DNA from: Pseudomonadota bacterium
GTDB taxonomy: Bacteria > Pseudomonadota > Gammaproteobacteria > Burkholderiales > Thiobacillaceae
Length of the DNA stretch: 14,046 bases
Reading direction: 5' to 3'
Assembly (NCBI GenBank): GCA_021836225.1
Contig: JAKBJA010000061.1
Coordinates: forward strand, 1-14,046
Shown: one piece after another, positions 1 to 7,166 of the stretch
How the letters are laid out: every line of letters begins with the position of its first letter
Position numbering within the stretch: the stretch's first letter is position 1
Program-made: the position numbers and the translations under genes
The notes under the pieces: model-generated
Told to the model about the DNA's origin: nothing
Database searches by the model: none
Seen by the model: the letters and a program-made list of their open reading frames with translations, nothing else

Positions 1-1
1 G

Positions 2-145
2 GTGGTTCGGCTGGCACGCCAGTTCGCCGACGAGCTCGAACTGCCCTGGGCGAAGATCGTCCACCCGCATAGCCAGCGCATGGGCAGCGACCGCCGCTGG
101 ATGCTGCGCACCCGCAGCGGCGAACTTCTGAGCCTGAAGAAATAA
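2..145 (+). CDS. C-terminal fragment of a probable AbiEi-like antitoxin / regulator
   Basis: An open frame runs from the left edge to a TAA at 143-145 and encodes about 47 residues, ending in RSGELLSLKK. The 5' part lies outside the window. The stop overlaps the ATG of the next gene (TAATG), so the two are translationally coupled. The next gene is an AbiEii/AbiGii-type toxin, and in type IV toxin-antitoxin operons the gene directly before it with such an overlap is normally the AbiEi-type antitoxin, a winged-helix DNA-binding repressor. The visible piece (charged, with a WMLRTRSGELL stretch) fits the end of such a protein but holds no diagnostic motif. The identity therefore rests on context and is moderate; that this is a real coding end is more certain. 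Confidence 0.6.
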   Translation: MVRLARQFADELELPWAKIVHPHSQRMGSDRRWMLRTRSGELLSLKK

Positions 146-1070
146 TGGATCGCCAATACATCGATACCGTTCGCCTGCTTCTAGCCGTCGCGCCGGTGAT
201 ATTCGAGTCGCCGCACTTTGCACTGAAGGGCGGCACCGCGCTCAACCTTTTCGTGCAGGATATGCCTCGCCTGTCGGTGGATATCGATGTCGTCTTCACC
301 GATTACGCAATGGGCGTGACTCGGCGCTCACTGTCATTGGTGACGATCTCCAGGCGGCCAAGGCAAAGCTGGAACGCATGGGCTACTCAGCCATTCTCTG
401 CAAGACGCAAAAAGGTGACGAAGCCAAGTTGCTGGTGGCAGACCAAGCCAGCCAGATCAAGGTCGAGGCCAATTTCGTCTTCCGGGGAACACTGTTGCCC
501 GTGATCCAACGCGTCCTGGTGAGTTCGGCGCGCGATCTGTTCACCATGGCAATGGAATTGCCCGTCCTCGCCATCGCCGAACTCTACGGCAGCAAGCTGG
601 TCGCCGCGCTGGATCGCCAGCACCCGCGTGACTGGTTCGATGTGGCTGCCATGATGGATCGCTTCGGCCTCGAAGCCGGAATGGTCGATTGTTTCGTTGC
701 CTATCTTGTTGGTCACAATCGCCCGGTGCATGAGGTGTTGTTTTCTAACGATCTGCCTCTGGAGGCAATTTTCAACACCGATTTTGTCGGCATGACCGCC
801 ACCGAGGTTCCGCTACAGCACTTGGTTGATACGCGACAGCGCATCCGGCAGGAACTACCCAAGGCGCTCACAGATAGACACCGGCGCTTCCTGCTTTCTT
901 TCGTGCGAGCGGAACCTGACTGGACGCTGATGCCATTCGGCCATCTGAAGGAATTGCCGGCGATCCGCTGGAAGCTACTCAACCTGGAAAAGCTGCGCAC
1001 ATCCAACAAGGCCCGATTTGAGCTTCAGGCAAGCGAACTCATTAACCGATTTGATCGCTATCCAGCTTGA
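145..1070 (+). pseudogene. AbiEii/AbiGii-family nucleotidyltransferase toxin, broken by a -1 frameshift
   Basis: Two consecutive frames together encode one AbiEii-like protein of about 308 residues, the usual size. The first frame (from ATG 145) carries the nucleotidyltransferase signature: KGGTALNLF, then SVDIDVVF with its paired aspartates. At about 310-314 (ATGGGCGTGAC) the homology moves to the other frame, reading RDSALTVIGDDLQ and on to the stop at 1070. That second frame holds the later family motifs ELYGSKLVAALDR and HPRDWFDV. Inserting one G in the GGG run restores the whole protein. In the first frame translation would continue in nonsense to 504. Family members are toxins of type IV systems that use NTPs. 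With everything downstream intact, the lesion is either recent or a sequencing error. The start is fixed by the TAATG overlap with the upstream gene. Confidence 0.85.
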
Positions 1071-1116
1071 AAACTCTCAATCAACAACTTGCCTTTTCTG
1101 AAGAGAGTCCATATTC

Positions 1117-3609
1117 ATGAAAATGAAGCCGCGTAACGCCAAAACAACCAAGCCAAGCACGCCTGTAAGAGAACCCCGGCTATCCCGAACCCAGGCTCCG
1201 GCGGAGCTTTCTCCGGTTGACTGGCAGCGTGCGCTACGCCGTCAGTTCGGTCGTGAACAGACTTTCGGGCTGGAAAATATCGGTACGGAGCCGTTTTTCT
1301 CCGAGTTCCGCGTCAGCAACCCGCAGTTGAAGAGCGCCTATCGCGTGGCGATTCGCGGCAAGCAGCCGGGTGACAACTATTGCGCCTGCCCCGACTACCG
1401 CAGCAACGAACTGGGAACCTGTAAACACATCGAGTTCGTTCTTGCCGCGCTGGAGAAAAAACGTGGCGCCAAGGCAGCCTTTACGCGCGGCTACCATCCG
1501 CCGTTCTCCGAACTCTATTTGCGCAACGACAGCATGCGCACCGTGCATTTCCGTGCCGGCACGGATTGTCCGCCAGCCGTGCGCAAGGCAGCGGTGCTGT
1601 TGTTCGACGAGGCACGAGACTGGCAGTTGCGGGATCTGCGATTGGATGGGCTGGAACGCTTTATCGCCCTGGCAGCAAAAAACGGCCACGAGTTGCGTGT
1701 CTATGACGATGCGCTTGATTTTCTTGCCGGGCGACGTGATGCGGAACACAGGTCGCTTGCACTCGATGGCTTGTTCCCGCGAGGAGTGTCCGATCCGTCG
1801 CTGAAGAAACTGCTCAAAGTGCCGCTCTACCCGTACCAGACGGAGGGCGCCTTGTTCGCCGTACGCGCGGGCAGGGTGCTGATCGGCGACGAAATGGGCT
1901 TGGGCAAGACCATCCAGGCCATCGCCGCCGCCGAGATTCTGGCCCGGCATTTCGGTATATCGAAAGTGCTGGTGATCTGTCCGACTTCACTCAAATACCA
2001 GTGGCAAAGCGAGATAATGCGTTTTTCAGGGCGTGACTCTCGCGTCATTGCCGGTGGTCGCGCCCAGCGCCAGAAAGACTATGCGCTGGACGACTTCTGC
2101 AAGATCACCAATTACGAAAAACTCCAGCCCGATCTCGACCTGATCGCTGCCTGGTCGCCGGACCTGGTGATCGTCGACGAGGCGCAGCGGGTGAAGAACT
2201 GGAACACCATCGCCGCCCGCGCGCTGAAGCGCATCGACAGCCCCTACGCCGTGGTACTCACTGGCACGCCGCTGGAAAACAAGCTGGAGGAATTGATTTC
2301 CATCGTCCAGTTTGTCGACCAGCATCGCCTCGGGCCGACCTGGAAACTGCTGCACGAGCATCAAGTCAAGGACGAAGCAGGGCGTGTCACCGGCTACACC
2401 GGACTGGAAAAGATCGGCCAGACCTTGGCGCCGGTCATGATCCGCCGCCGCAAATCCGAAGTGCTGACGCAGTTGCCGGAACGCACCGACCAGAATCTGC
2501 TGGTGCCGATGACCGAATTGCAGATGACTTACCATCAGGAAAACGCGGAGATCGTGACCCGAATCGTCCAGCGCTGGCGGAGGATGAAATTCCTTTCGGA
2601 CAAGGATCAACGACGGCTGACTTGCGCCTTGCAGAACATGCGTATGTCGTGCAACAGCACCTATCTGCTCGATCAGGAAAGCGACCATGGCGTCAAGGCG
2701 GACGAACTGGCGGCGCTGTTCGACGACCTGTTCGAGCAACCGGACGCCAAGGCCGTGGTGTTCAGCCAATGGACGCGCACTCACGACATCGTGATCCGGC
2801 GCCTGGAGGCGCGCGGGATCGGCTATGTCAGTTTCCACGGCGGGATTCCATCGGAAAAGCGACCGGCGCTGGTGGATCGCTTCCGCGACGATCCCGATTG
2901 CCGGGTATTCCTGTCCACCGATGCCGGCGCCACCGGCCTCAACCTGCAACACGCCTCGATCCTGGTGAATATGGACCTGCCGTGGAACCCAGCCTTGCTC
3001 GAACAGCGCATCGCTCGCATCCACCGCATGGGCCAGAAACGGCCGGTACAGATCGTCAATTTCGTCGCCAAGGGTACGATAGAGGAGGGCATGCTCTCGG
3101 TGCTGGCCTTCAAGCGATCTTTGTCAGCGGGGATACTTGACGGTGGCACGGGGGAAATATCGCTGGGCGGCTCACGCCTCAGTCGCTTCATGAAGGACGT
3201 CGAGAACGTCACCGGCCGGATGGGTGAAGGCGAGGCCATAACACCTGCTGAAGAATCGGCAGGCGTGACGGCCGTGACCGAAGCCACATCCGTGCCGGAA
3301 GAGAATGCGGGTGCAAAAGTTGGCGTTGGCGAGATGGCGATCCCGGAGCATGAGGGGCGAGCGGTGCCGGAACAGGCCCCGCGCAACGAAGCTGATCCTT
3401 GGCAGGCATTGGTGCAGATTGGCACTCAGTTGGTTGCTGCCCTCGGAGCGGCCAGCAATCCCGCTGCTCCGGCGCATCCATGGATCGAGCGAGACCCAAG
3501 CACCGGAGTACAAAGCCTCAAAGTGCCATTGCCACCACCGGAAACGGCGGGACAAATTGCCGATGTGCTTTCAATGTTGGCGAACACCTTGCGAGGCCGG
3601 CGCCCATGA
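1117..3609 (+). CDS. SWIM zinc-finger SNF2-family DNA-dependent ATPase/helicase
   Basis: An 830-residue Swi2/Snf2 ATPase. An N-terminal SWIM zinc finger has C89, C91, C102 and H104 (CxC-n-CxH). The SNF2 ATPase core follows: Walker A GDEMGLGKT at 257-265, DEAQ box at 354-357, motif III LTGTP at 381-385. The helicase C-terminal lobe includes GATGLNLQ and the arginine-finger motif QRIARIHRMGQ at about 630-640. All catalytic motifs look intact. Residues from about 700 to 830 form a low-complexity acidic, Ala/Pro/Glu-rich tail ending in a short helical segment. Such proteins translocate on double-stranded DNA and remodel protein-DNA complexes. The gene begins 46 bp after the broken toxin gene, with a GAAGAGAG-like ribosome site about 10 bases before ATG 1117. 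Bacterial SWIM-SNF2 proteins are widespread and mostly uncharacterised; a defence role here is only suggested by the neighbours. Confidence 0.93.
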   Translation: MKMKPRNAKTTKPSTPVREPRLSRTQAPAELSPVDWQRALRRQFGREQTFGLENIGTEPFFSEFRVSNPQLKSAYRVAIRGKQPGDNYCACPDYRSNELGTCKHIEFVLAALEKKRGAKAAFTRGYHPPFSELYLRNDSMRTVHFRAGTDCPPAVRKAAVLLFDEARDWQLRDLRLDGLERFIALAAKNGHELRVYDDALDFLAGRRDAEHRSLALDGLFPRGVSDPSLKKLLKVPLYPYQTEGALFAVRAGRVLIGDEMGLGKTIQAIAAAEILARHFGISKVLVICPTSLKYQWQSEIMRFSGRDSRVIAGGRAQRQKDYALDDFCKITNYEKLQPDLDLIAAWSPDLVIVDEAQRVKNWNTIAARALKRIDSPYAVVLTGTPLENKLEELISIVQFVDQHRLGPTWKLLHEHQVKDEAGRVTGYTGLEKIGQTLAPVMIRRRKSEVLTQLPERTDQNLLVPMTELQMTYHQENAEIVTRIVQRWRRMKFLSDKDQRRLTCALQNMRMSCNSTYLLDQESDHGVKADELAALFDDLFEQPDAKAVVFSQWTRTHDIVIRRLEARGIGYVSFHGGIPSEKRPALVDRFRDDPDCRVFLSTDAGATGLNLQHASILVNMDLPWNPALLEQRIARIHRMGQKRPVQIVNFVAKGTIEEGMLSVLAFKRSLSAGILDGGTGEISLGGSRLSRFMKDVENVTGRMGEGEAITPAEESAGVTAVTEATSVPEENAGAKVGVGEMAIPEHEGRAVPEQAPRNEADPWQALVQIGTQLVAALGAASNPAAPAHPWIERDPSTGVQSLKVPLPPPETAGQIADVLSMLANTLRGRRP

Positions 3610-3624
3610 CTGCCGAGGGGATGG

Positions 3625-3640
3625 ATCAACGATCGTTGAT
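3625..3640. promoter_or_regulatory. Perfect 16-bp palindromic operator (O1) upstream of the XRE gene
   Basis: ATCAACGATCGTTGAT is its own reverse complement over all 16 bp. A near-identical copy lies exactly 50 bp downstream. Both sit in the 85-bp gap before the HipB-like regulator gene, the expected place for its autoregulatory operators. The assignment to that protein is inferred. Confidence 0.7.
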
Positions 3641-3674
3641 TATTGGCGGGAAGAGTGAGTTTGTCACGCTGGAA

Positions 3675-3690
3675 ATCAACGATCGTTTAT
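3675..3690. promoter_or_regulatory. Second 16-bp operator (O2), one mismatch from O1
   Basis: ATCAACGATCGTTTAT differs from O1 in one base. It ends 10 bases before ATG 3701 and abuts the AGGA ribosome site, so a bound protein would block initiation. The 50-bp centre-to-centre spacing is close to five helical turns, placing O1 and O2 on the same DNA face, suitable for cooperative binding by a dimeric XRE protein. Confidence 0.68.
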
Positions 3691-3700
3691 CAGGATGTTC

Positions 3701-3934
3701 ATGAAAGAACGAATCGTGACGATTCATTCAGTCAACGAACTGGGAGATACGCTCAGGATGCTTCGCAAGGAGTCAGGCCTGACGCAGCGCGATGCGGCCG
3801 GTTTGTGCAACGTCAGCCTACCGTTCTTGAATCAGGTGGAGCAGGGGAAGCCGACGGCACAGATCGGTAAGGTGCTCGATGTCTGCCAACGGTTTGGAAT
3901 CGAGGTTGTTTTCAAGCTTCCGGGCTTGAAGTGA
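3701..3934 (+). CDS. HipB-like XRE-family DNA-binding protein (orphan antitoxin)
   Basis: A 77-residue protein that is almost entirely one Cro/C1 helix-turn-helix domain: LRKESGLTQRDAAGLCNVS (helices 2-3), then FLNQVEQGKPTAQIGKVLDV and a C-terminal beta-like VVFKL. This is the layout of HipB antitoxins, which bind paired palindromes and neutralise the HipA kinase. ATG 3701 is preferred because AGGA at 3692-3695 is spaced 5 bases from it; an in-frame ATG at 3695 would overlap that site. The TGA overlaps an ATG (TGATG), the coupling normally seen with hipA, but the frame that follows ends after 32 codons and does not resemble HipA. The toxin is therefore missing here, and the gene may survive as a stand-alone regulator. 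Two palindromic operators precede it. Confidence 0.82.
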   Translation: MKERIVTIHSVNELGDTLRMLRKESGLTQRDAAGLCNVSLPFLNQVEQGKPTAQIGKVLDVCQRFGIEVVFKLPGLK

Positions 3935-4403
3935 TGACTCAGGTTAACTCCATGTACTTACAGCAGTTATTTGTCTGTTGGTGGTATCTGGGAGTGGCGT
4001 TGGGGGTCGATACCGTCATCGGTATCGGCTGAGCCGCGTAACATTCGGCCTGCCGAAAATTGACACGTAAGCCAATAGTAGTAAATAGTAGGCGAAAGAT
4101 CGTTTTTTCAGGATCGCCCGGAAACCCGCATGAACACTAAGCATTCTTCTGTTGACGGTATCGGTGACGGTATCTTTGAGGCATCCATGAGCCAAACCTG
4201 CAGCCATGCGGGTTTCACGGTTCAGTTGATAATTGAGTGGGAATGAATTGCTGCAAAGTCGATCAGTTGCGAGTCTTGCTCGCTCAAGGCCATCTGGCGC
4301 CTGTTTCGTTGACTGTTCTCCCCACCCGCATGCTGACCAGGCAGGTTAGGCAGAAATTGGACAGAACCTGGATATTCTCCCGCACTCATCCAGTGAGGAC
4401 GCC
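3935..4403. other. Gene-free junction region with inverted and direct copies of a 10-bp motif
   Basis: No convincing coding sequence on either strand. The motif TGACGGTATC occurs twice in tandem with 12-bp period (4153-4162, 4165-4174) and once inverted at 4009-4018, where it forms part of a GATACC-N6-GGTATC dyad (4009-4026). A short AATAGTAG direct repeat lies at 4074-4081 and 4084-4091. Base composition is more AT-rich than the flanking genes. No tRNA, transposase or integrase is recognisable. The setting, immediately after a hipB lacking hipA, suggests a rearrangement or excision scar, but this is inference. Confidence 0.45.
4009..4174. repeat. TGACGGTATC motif, two direct and one inverted copy
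   Basis: Copies at 4009-4018 (inverted), 4153-4162 and 4165-4174 (direct, 12 bp apart) match exactly over 10 bp. The arrangement resembles arm-type binding sites of tyrosine recombinases, but no recombinase gene is present in the window. Confidence 0.5.
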
Positions 4404-4766
4404 ATGAACGGTACGCCCTTTCTTTTTGCCGGCCGGCGATGGTGCCTGGCCTGGGCGTTTGCGCTGGCCGCGCCTTGGGCGTGCGCCGATGAAACGGGAA
4501 TGCGCGTGACGACGTTCACCCTGCATGCGCCCCAGGCCAGGTCGGTCGAAATCCTCGGTGATTTCAATCAGTGGCAAAGCGGGGCGACGCCGCTCGCCGG
4601 GCCGGACGAAACCGGTCGTTGGCGGGTCAGGCTGACATTCCCCGCCGCCGTGCACCGCATCGAATACATCTATTGGGTGGACGGTGCCCACCGGCAGGTC
4701 GACCCCGCCCAGCCCGTCGTTTCGGACGGGTTTTCAGGCGAGAACAATGTCGCTGTCCTGCCGTAG
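4404..4766 (+). CDS. Secreted CBM48/AMPK-type glycan-binding domain protein
   Basis: 120 residues. An N-terminal signal peptide (about 1-28, hydrophobic core LAWAFALAAPWA, likely cleavage after ACA) is followed by one E-set/CBM48 domain of the isoamylase N-terminal or AMPK-beta glycogen-binding type. It shows FTLHAPQARSVEILGDFNQW, a mid-domain GRWRVRL strand, YIYWVDG and a terminal VSDGFSGENNVAVL. The aromatic positions that line carbohydrate in this family (W of DFNQW and the YWVDG strand) are present, so it may bind an alpha-glucan in the periplasm, though such domains can also be purely structural. The same domain, divergent in sequence, forms the C-terminus of the anti-sigma-like protein two genes downstream. 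It lies 93 bp before the sigma gene and may act as a soluble partner of the sensor. Confidence 0.82.
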   Translation: MNGTPFLFAGRRWCLAWAFALAAPWACADETGMRVTTFTLHAPQARSVEILGDFNQWQSGATPLAGPDETGRWRVRLTFPAAVHRIEYIYWVDGAHRQVDPAQPVVSDGFSGENNVAVLP

Positions 4767-4786
4767 GCCGTCCGGTTTCCGCAAGG

Positions 4787-4816
4787 TGTAACTTTTTTCG
4801 TGCGGGTTTCGTCTCA
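4787..4816 (+). promoter_or_regulatory. ECF-type promoter P1 of the sigma operon
   Basis: TGTAAC at 4787-4792, 17 bp, then CGTCTCA at 4810-4816, about 44 bp before the sigma start. The same elements at the same 17-bp spacing lie before the genes at 8058 and 8589. An AAC-type -35 with a CGTC-type -10 is typical of ECF sigma promoters, so this is probably autoregulation. Confidence 0.72.
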
Positions 4817-4859
4817 GGGGATGAAGTGAATCATAAAAGGCTGACAGGGGAGATGGCGT

Positions 4860-5405
4860 GTGGAGTCCGACGAGGTGCTGATCGACGCCTGTCTGGCGGG
4901 GCGGTCGGAAGTGTACGCAGTCCTGGTCCGGCGCCATCAGCAGAAGGTGTTCAACGTGGTGTACCGGTTTCTCGGCAATTACGAGGCAAGCCATGATGTC
5001 AGTCAGGAAACTTTTCTTGCCGCGTACCGGAAGCTCGACACGTTTGGCGGCAGGAGCGCGTTTTCCACCTGGCTGTGCCAGATCGCGCTCAACAAGGCGC
5101 GCGACATGCTGCGCAGCCAGGGCAGCGACTCGCTGTGCGAGGATTGGACGGACCATGCCGAGGTTCTGGCCGCGCCCGACGCAGCCAGGCCGGACAGCCG
5201 GGCGGAGCAGGGGCAACTGCATGAAAGGATCCAGCGGATCCTCGACCGCATGCCTGCGCATTACAGGGACGTTTTGATATTGAAGCATCTGGAGGAATAC
5301 AGCAACGAGGAGATTGCCTCGCTGCTCGACGACACGGTGGAGAACGTCAAGGTGAGGACGTTCCGCGCCCGCCAGATGTTCAGGAAACTGCACGGAGAAT
5401 CGTGA
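4860..5405 (+). CDS. RNA polymerase ECF sigma factor (sigma-70 family, RpoE-like)
   Basis: 181 residues, typical ECF size with only regions 2 and 4. Region 2 reads VRRHQQKVFNVVYRFLGN, then DVSQETFLAAYRKLDTFGGRSAFSTWLCQIALNKARD, the core-binding and -10-recognition helices. Region 4 near the C-terminus has RMPAHYRDVLILKHLEEYS, then NEEIASLLDDTVENVKVRTFRAR, the -35-binding helix-turn-helix. The start is GTG 4860, supported by GGGGAG about 8 bases upstream. The TGA overlaps the start of the anti-sigma-like gene (TGATG), the usual sigma/anti-sigma coupling. It probably transcribes its own operon from P1 and the Gly-rich protein genes downstream from P2-P4. Induction is likely released by the membrane protein that follows. 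The exact ECF group was not determined. Confidence 0.95.
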   Translation: MESDEVLIDACLAGRSEVYAVLVRRHQQKVFNVVYRFLGNYEASHDVSQETFLAAYRKLDTFGGRSAFSTWLCQIALNKARDMLRSQGSDSLCEDWTDHAEVLAAPDAARPDSRAEQGQLHERIQRILDRMPAHYRDVLILKHLEEYSNEEIASLLDDTVENVKVRTFRARQMFRKLHGES

Positions 5406-6091
5406 TGAATGCATTGCAATACGATACTGCCTGGCAGCGCTATCTGGACCGGGAAATGGACCCGTCCGAGGAGGCCGCTTTTCTCGCCCGCCTGGGCGAG
5501 GCCGAGCGCGCGGAACTGCACGCCACCGGCGCGGCGTTGCGCGCGCTGGAGCGTTTGCCGCGGGTTGCCGCGCCCGCCGGCCTGGCGGGCCGGGTGATGG
5601 CGGAGATCAGGCCCCCAAGGCAAAGCGCCCTGGCGCGTCTGCGCGCGTGGATGGAGCGCCGTCCTCTGCTGGGCTGGGAGTTCGCGGGCGCCGCGCTGGC
5701 GGCGTCGGCGCTGTTCGTCGTGCTTGCGCCCCTGTCGCTGCCGCCAGCGGGCGATGCCTTGCCGCAAACGGCATTGTCTTCTCCCGCTTCTTCCCTCACC
5801 CGCGCCGCGCATGCGCCCGCGGGCGGAAGCAATGCGCTGCGTTTCAGCCTGTATGCCCCGCAAGCCGGCAGTGTGGCGCTGGTCGGCGATTTCAACGGCT
5901 GGGGCGGCACGTCCGAGGTCAGCTTGAAGCCCGTGGGCAATGGCATATGGAGCGTGGCCATTCCGTTGCCCAGCGGGCGCTATCAGTACGCGTTCCTGGT
6001 CGATGGCCAGCGCTGGGTCACCGATCCGCGCGCCGAACAGCACGTGAGCGATGATTTCGGCAGGCAAAACGCGGTCGTCACCATACTATGA
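5405..6091 (+). CDS. Transmembrane anti-sigma-like protein with periplasmic CBM48 domain
   Basis: 228 residues from ATG 5405 (GGAG at 5394-5397, 7 bases upstream; GTG 5402 is a poorer alternative). Residues 1-88 are a cytoplasmic helical domain beginning NALQYDTAWQRYLDREM, similar in layout to anti-sigma N-terminal domains but without the HxxxCxxC zinc motif. One membrane helix spans about 91-112 (FAGAALAASALFVVLAPLSL). A Pro/Ala/Ser linker leads to a CBM48/AMPK-type domain from about 145 to the end (RFSLYAPQAGSVALVGDFNGW, YQYAFLVDG, VVTIL). The position, coupling and topology say anti-sigma factor whose sensor is a glycan-binding-type fold. The inferred mechanism is that ligand or a partner at the CBM48 domain changes sigma release. 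The stop overlaps the next possible start. Confidence 0.85.
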   Translation: MNALQYDTAWQRYLDREMDPSEEAAFLARLGEAERAELHATGAALRALERLPRVAAPAGLAGRVMAEIRPPRQSALARLRAWMERRPLLGWEFAGAALAASALFVVLAPLSLPPAGDALPQTALSSPASSLTRAAHAPAGGSNALRFSLYAPQAGSVALVGDFNGWGGTSEVSLKPVGNGIWSVAIPLPSGRYQYAFLVDGQRWVTDPRAEQHVSDDFGRQNAVVTIL

Positions 6092-6102
6092 GGCGAACCG
6101 AC

Positions 6103-7059
6103 ATGGCACATCGCACCCGCATCCCGCTTCTACTGCTTGGCATCCTGCTGGCGACCGCCGTTCGCGCCGAGCTTCCCGCAGCGCTGGAGCAGGCCGTTTC
6201 CCGGGTCTCGGGTGCGCCGGTCCAGCGCCAGGCCTTGGGCGTCAACCTGGAAGAAGCCCTGCAAGCCGGCGTGGGCGAGCAGGACTTGCAGGCGGTCATG
6301 CGCCTGGCGGCCATGCACCAGTACGCTGCTGCCGGTGTCGATGCATTCGTCCGGCAACTCGCCGAGGCAAGCCGGGACGGCCTGCCCGTCGCGCCGATGC
6401 GCGACAAGATGCTGGAAGGCATGGCCAAAAAGATTCCGGCCGCGACGATTCTGGCCGTAACGTCCCAGTGGCGGAGCGCGCTGAGAGAGGCTGACGCGGC
6501 CGTGCGTGCCATGGAAAAACGCGGCCTCGACTACGGCAAGGCGGGCGAACGCGAAGCGCTGGTTGGCCTGGACGCCGGTTTGCGGCAACGTTACGGCGCG
6601 AAGGACGTGCTGGTGAAACTGGATGCCTCCGCCGCGAAAGGCGGCAAGGCGGCGGCCGATGCCGGTCGCCTGATCGCCGCGGCCAATCTGGCCGAATTGT
6701 TGTTTCTGCACAACGCCACACCGGCGCAGGCGCTGGAACTGCCCATGTCCAGCCTGCGAGCCGGCCACACATCGGCACAGATTCAGGCCCTGCAACGCAA
6801 TGTGCTGGACCAGTTGCGCCAGGGCGTGGCGCCTGCCGACGTCATTTCGGACATGCGCCGCCAGTTCGGCGCCCCGGCGGACGCCCCCTTTGTCGCGCCT
6901 GCATTCCCCAATCCCGGCCAGCCTCCAGGGGGGGGCTGGCCAGGGGGCGGGGGCAGCTTTCCCGGCGGGGCTGGCGCACCTGGGGGAGGCTTCCCCGGAG
7001 GGAGCGGCGCCCCTGGGGGCATGGGCGGTGGCTTCCCGGGAGGCAGAGGCGGCTATTAA
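6103..7059 (+). CDS. Secreted helical protein with Gly-rich C-terminal tail
   Basis: 318 residues from ATG 6103 (GAGG at 6090-6093, 9 bases upstream); an ATG at 6088 overlapping the previous stop would add MRRTD but has no clear ribosome site. A signal peptide (LLLLGILLATAVRA) is followed by an Ala/Leu/Val-rich, mostly helical region to about residue 265. That region includes VNLEEALQAGVGEQDLQAVMRL, MHQYAAAGV and ASRDGLPVAPMRDKMLEGM. The same pattern (AGV...VxR.A..H.Y.A...GlP) recurs in the two array proteins at 8589 and 9557, so I consider the three related. The C-terminus (about 6910-7056) is a low-complexity tail of PGGG, FPGG and GAPGG units ending in GGRGGY. No enzyme motif is visible. 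It is third gene of the sigma operon, so probably made with the sigma factor and acting in the envelope. Confidence 0.8.
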   Translation: MAHRTRIPLLLLGILLATAVRAELPAALEQAVSRVSGAPVQRQALGVNLEEALQAGVGEQDLQAVMRLAAMHQYAAAGVDAFVRQLAEASRDGLPVAPMRDKMLEGMAKKIPAATILAVTSQWRSALREADAAVRAMEKRGLDYGKAGEREALVGLDAGLRQRYGAKDVLVKLDASAAKGGKAAADAGRLIAAANLAELLFLHNATPAQALELPMSSLRAGHTSAQIQALQRNVLDQLRQGVAPADVISDMRRQFGAPADAPFVAPAFPNPGQPPGGGWPGGGGSFPGGAGAPGGGFPGGSGAPGGMGGGFPGGRGGY

Positions 7060-7063
7060 ATCG

Positions 7064-7091
7064 TTCAAATGTGGCATCATTCAAATGTGGC
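7064..7091. repeat. Two direct copies of TTCAAATGTGGC, 16-bp period
   Basis: Exact 12-bp copies at 7064-7075 and 7080-7091 begin 4 bp after the stop codon of the Gly-tailed protein gene and end about 75 bp before the barrel gene. They could be tandem sites for a regulator of the barrel gene; no ECF-type CGTC promoter is seen in this gap. Confidence 0.5.
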
Positions 7092-7166
7092 GGCGCATGA
7101 TCGGCGCTGCCGTTAGTTTTGAAAAATGTTTTTTTCTGCACCACAACTCGAAGAAAGGACGTACCA

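Noticed and set aside
2026..3024. 332-residue antisense frame within the helicase gene
   Set aside because: No domain or start signal, and it lies over intact SNF2 motifs on the plus strand.
3934..4032. 32-codon frame overlapping the HipB-like stop, as a hipA start
   Set aside because: The sequence (hydrophobic, WWYLGVALGV) lacks any HipA similarity and stops early; only the overlap is suggestive.
4016..4207. Minus-strand frame of 63 residues in the gene-free region
   Set aside because: No ribosome site, no recognisable domain, and it covers the repeated TGACGGTATC motif.
7119..7166. Earlier start for the barrel protein at ATG 7119
   Set aside because: The 16 added residues would precede a normal signal peptide, and only ATG 7167 has a good ribosome site.
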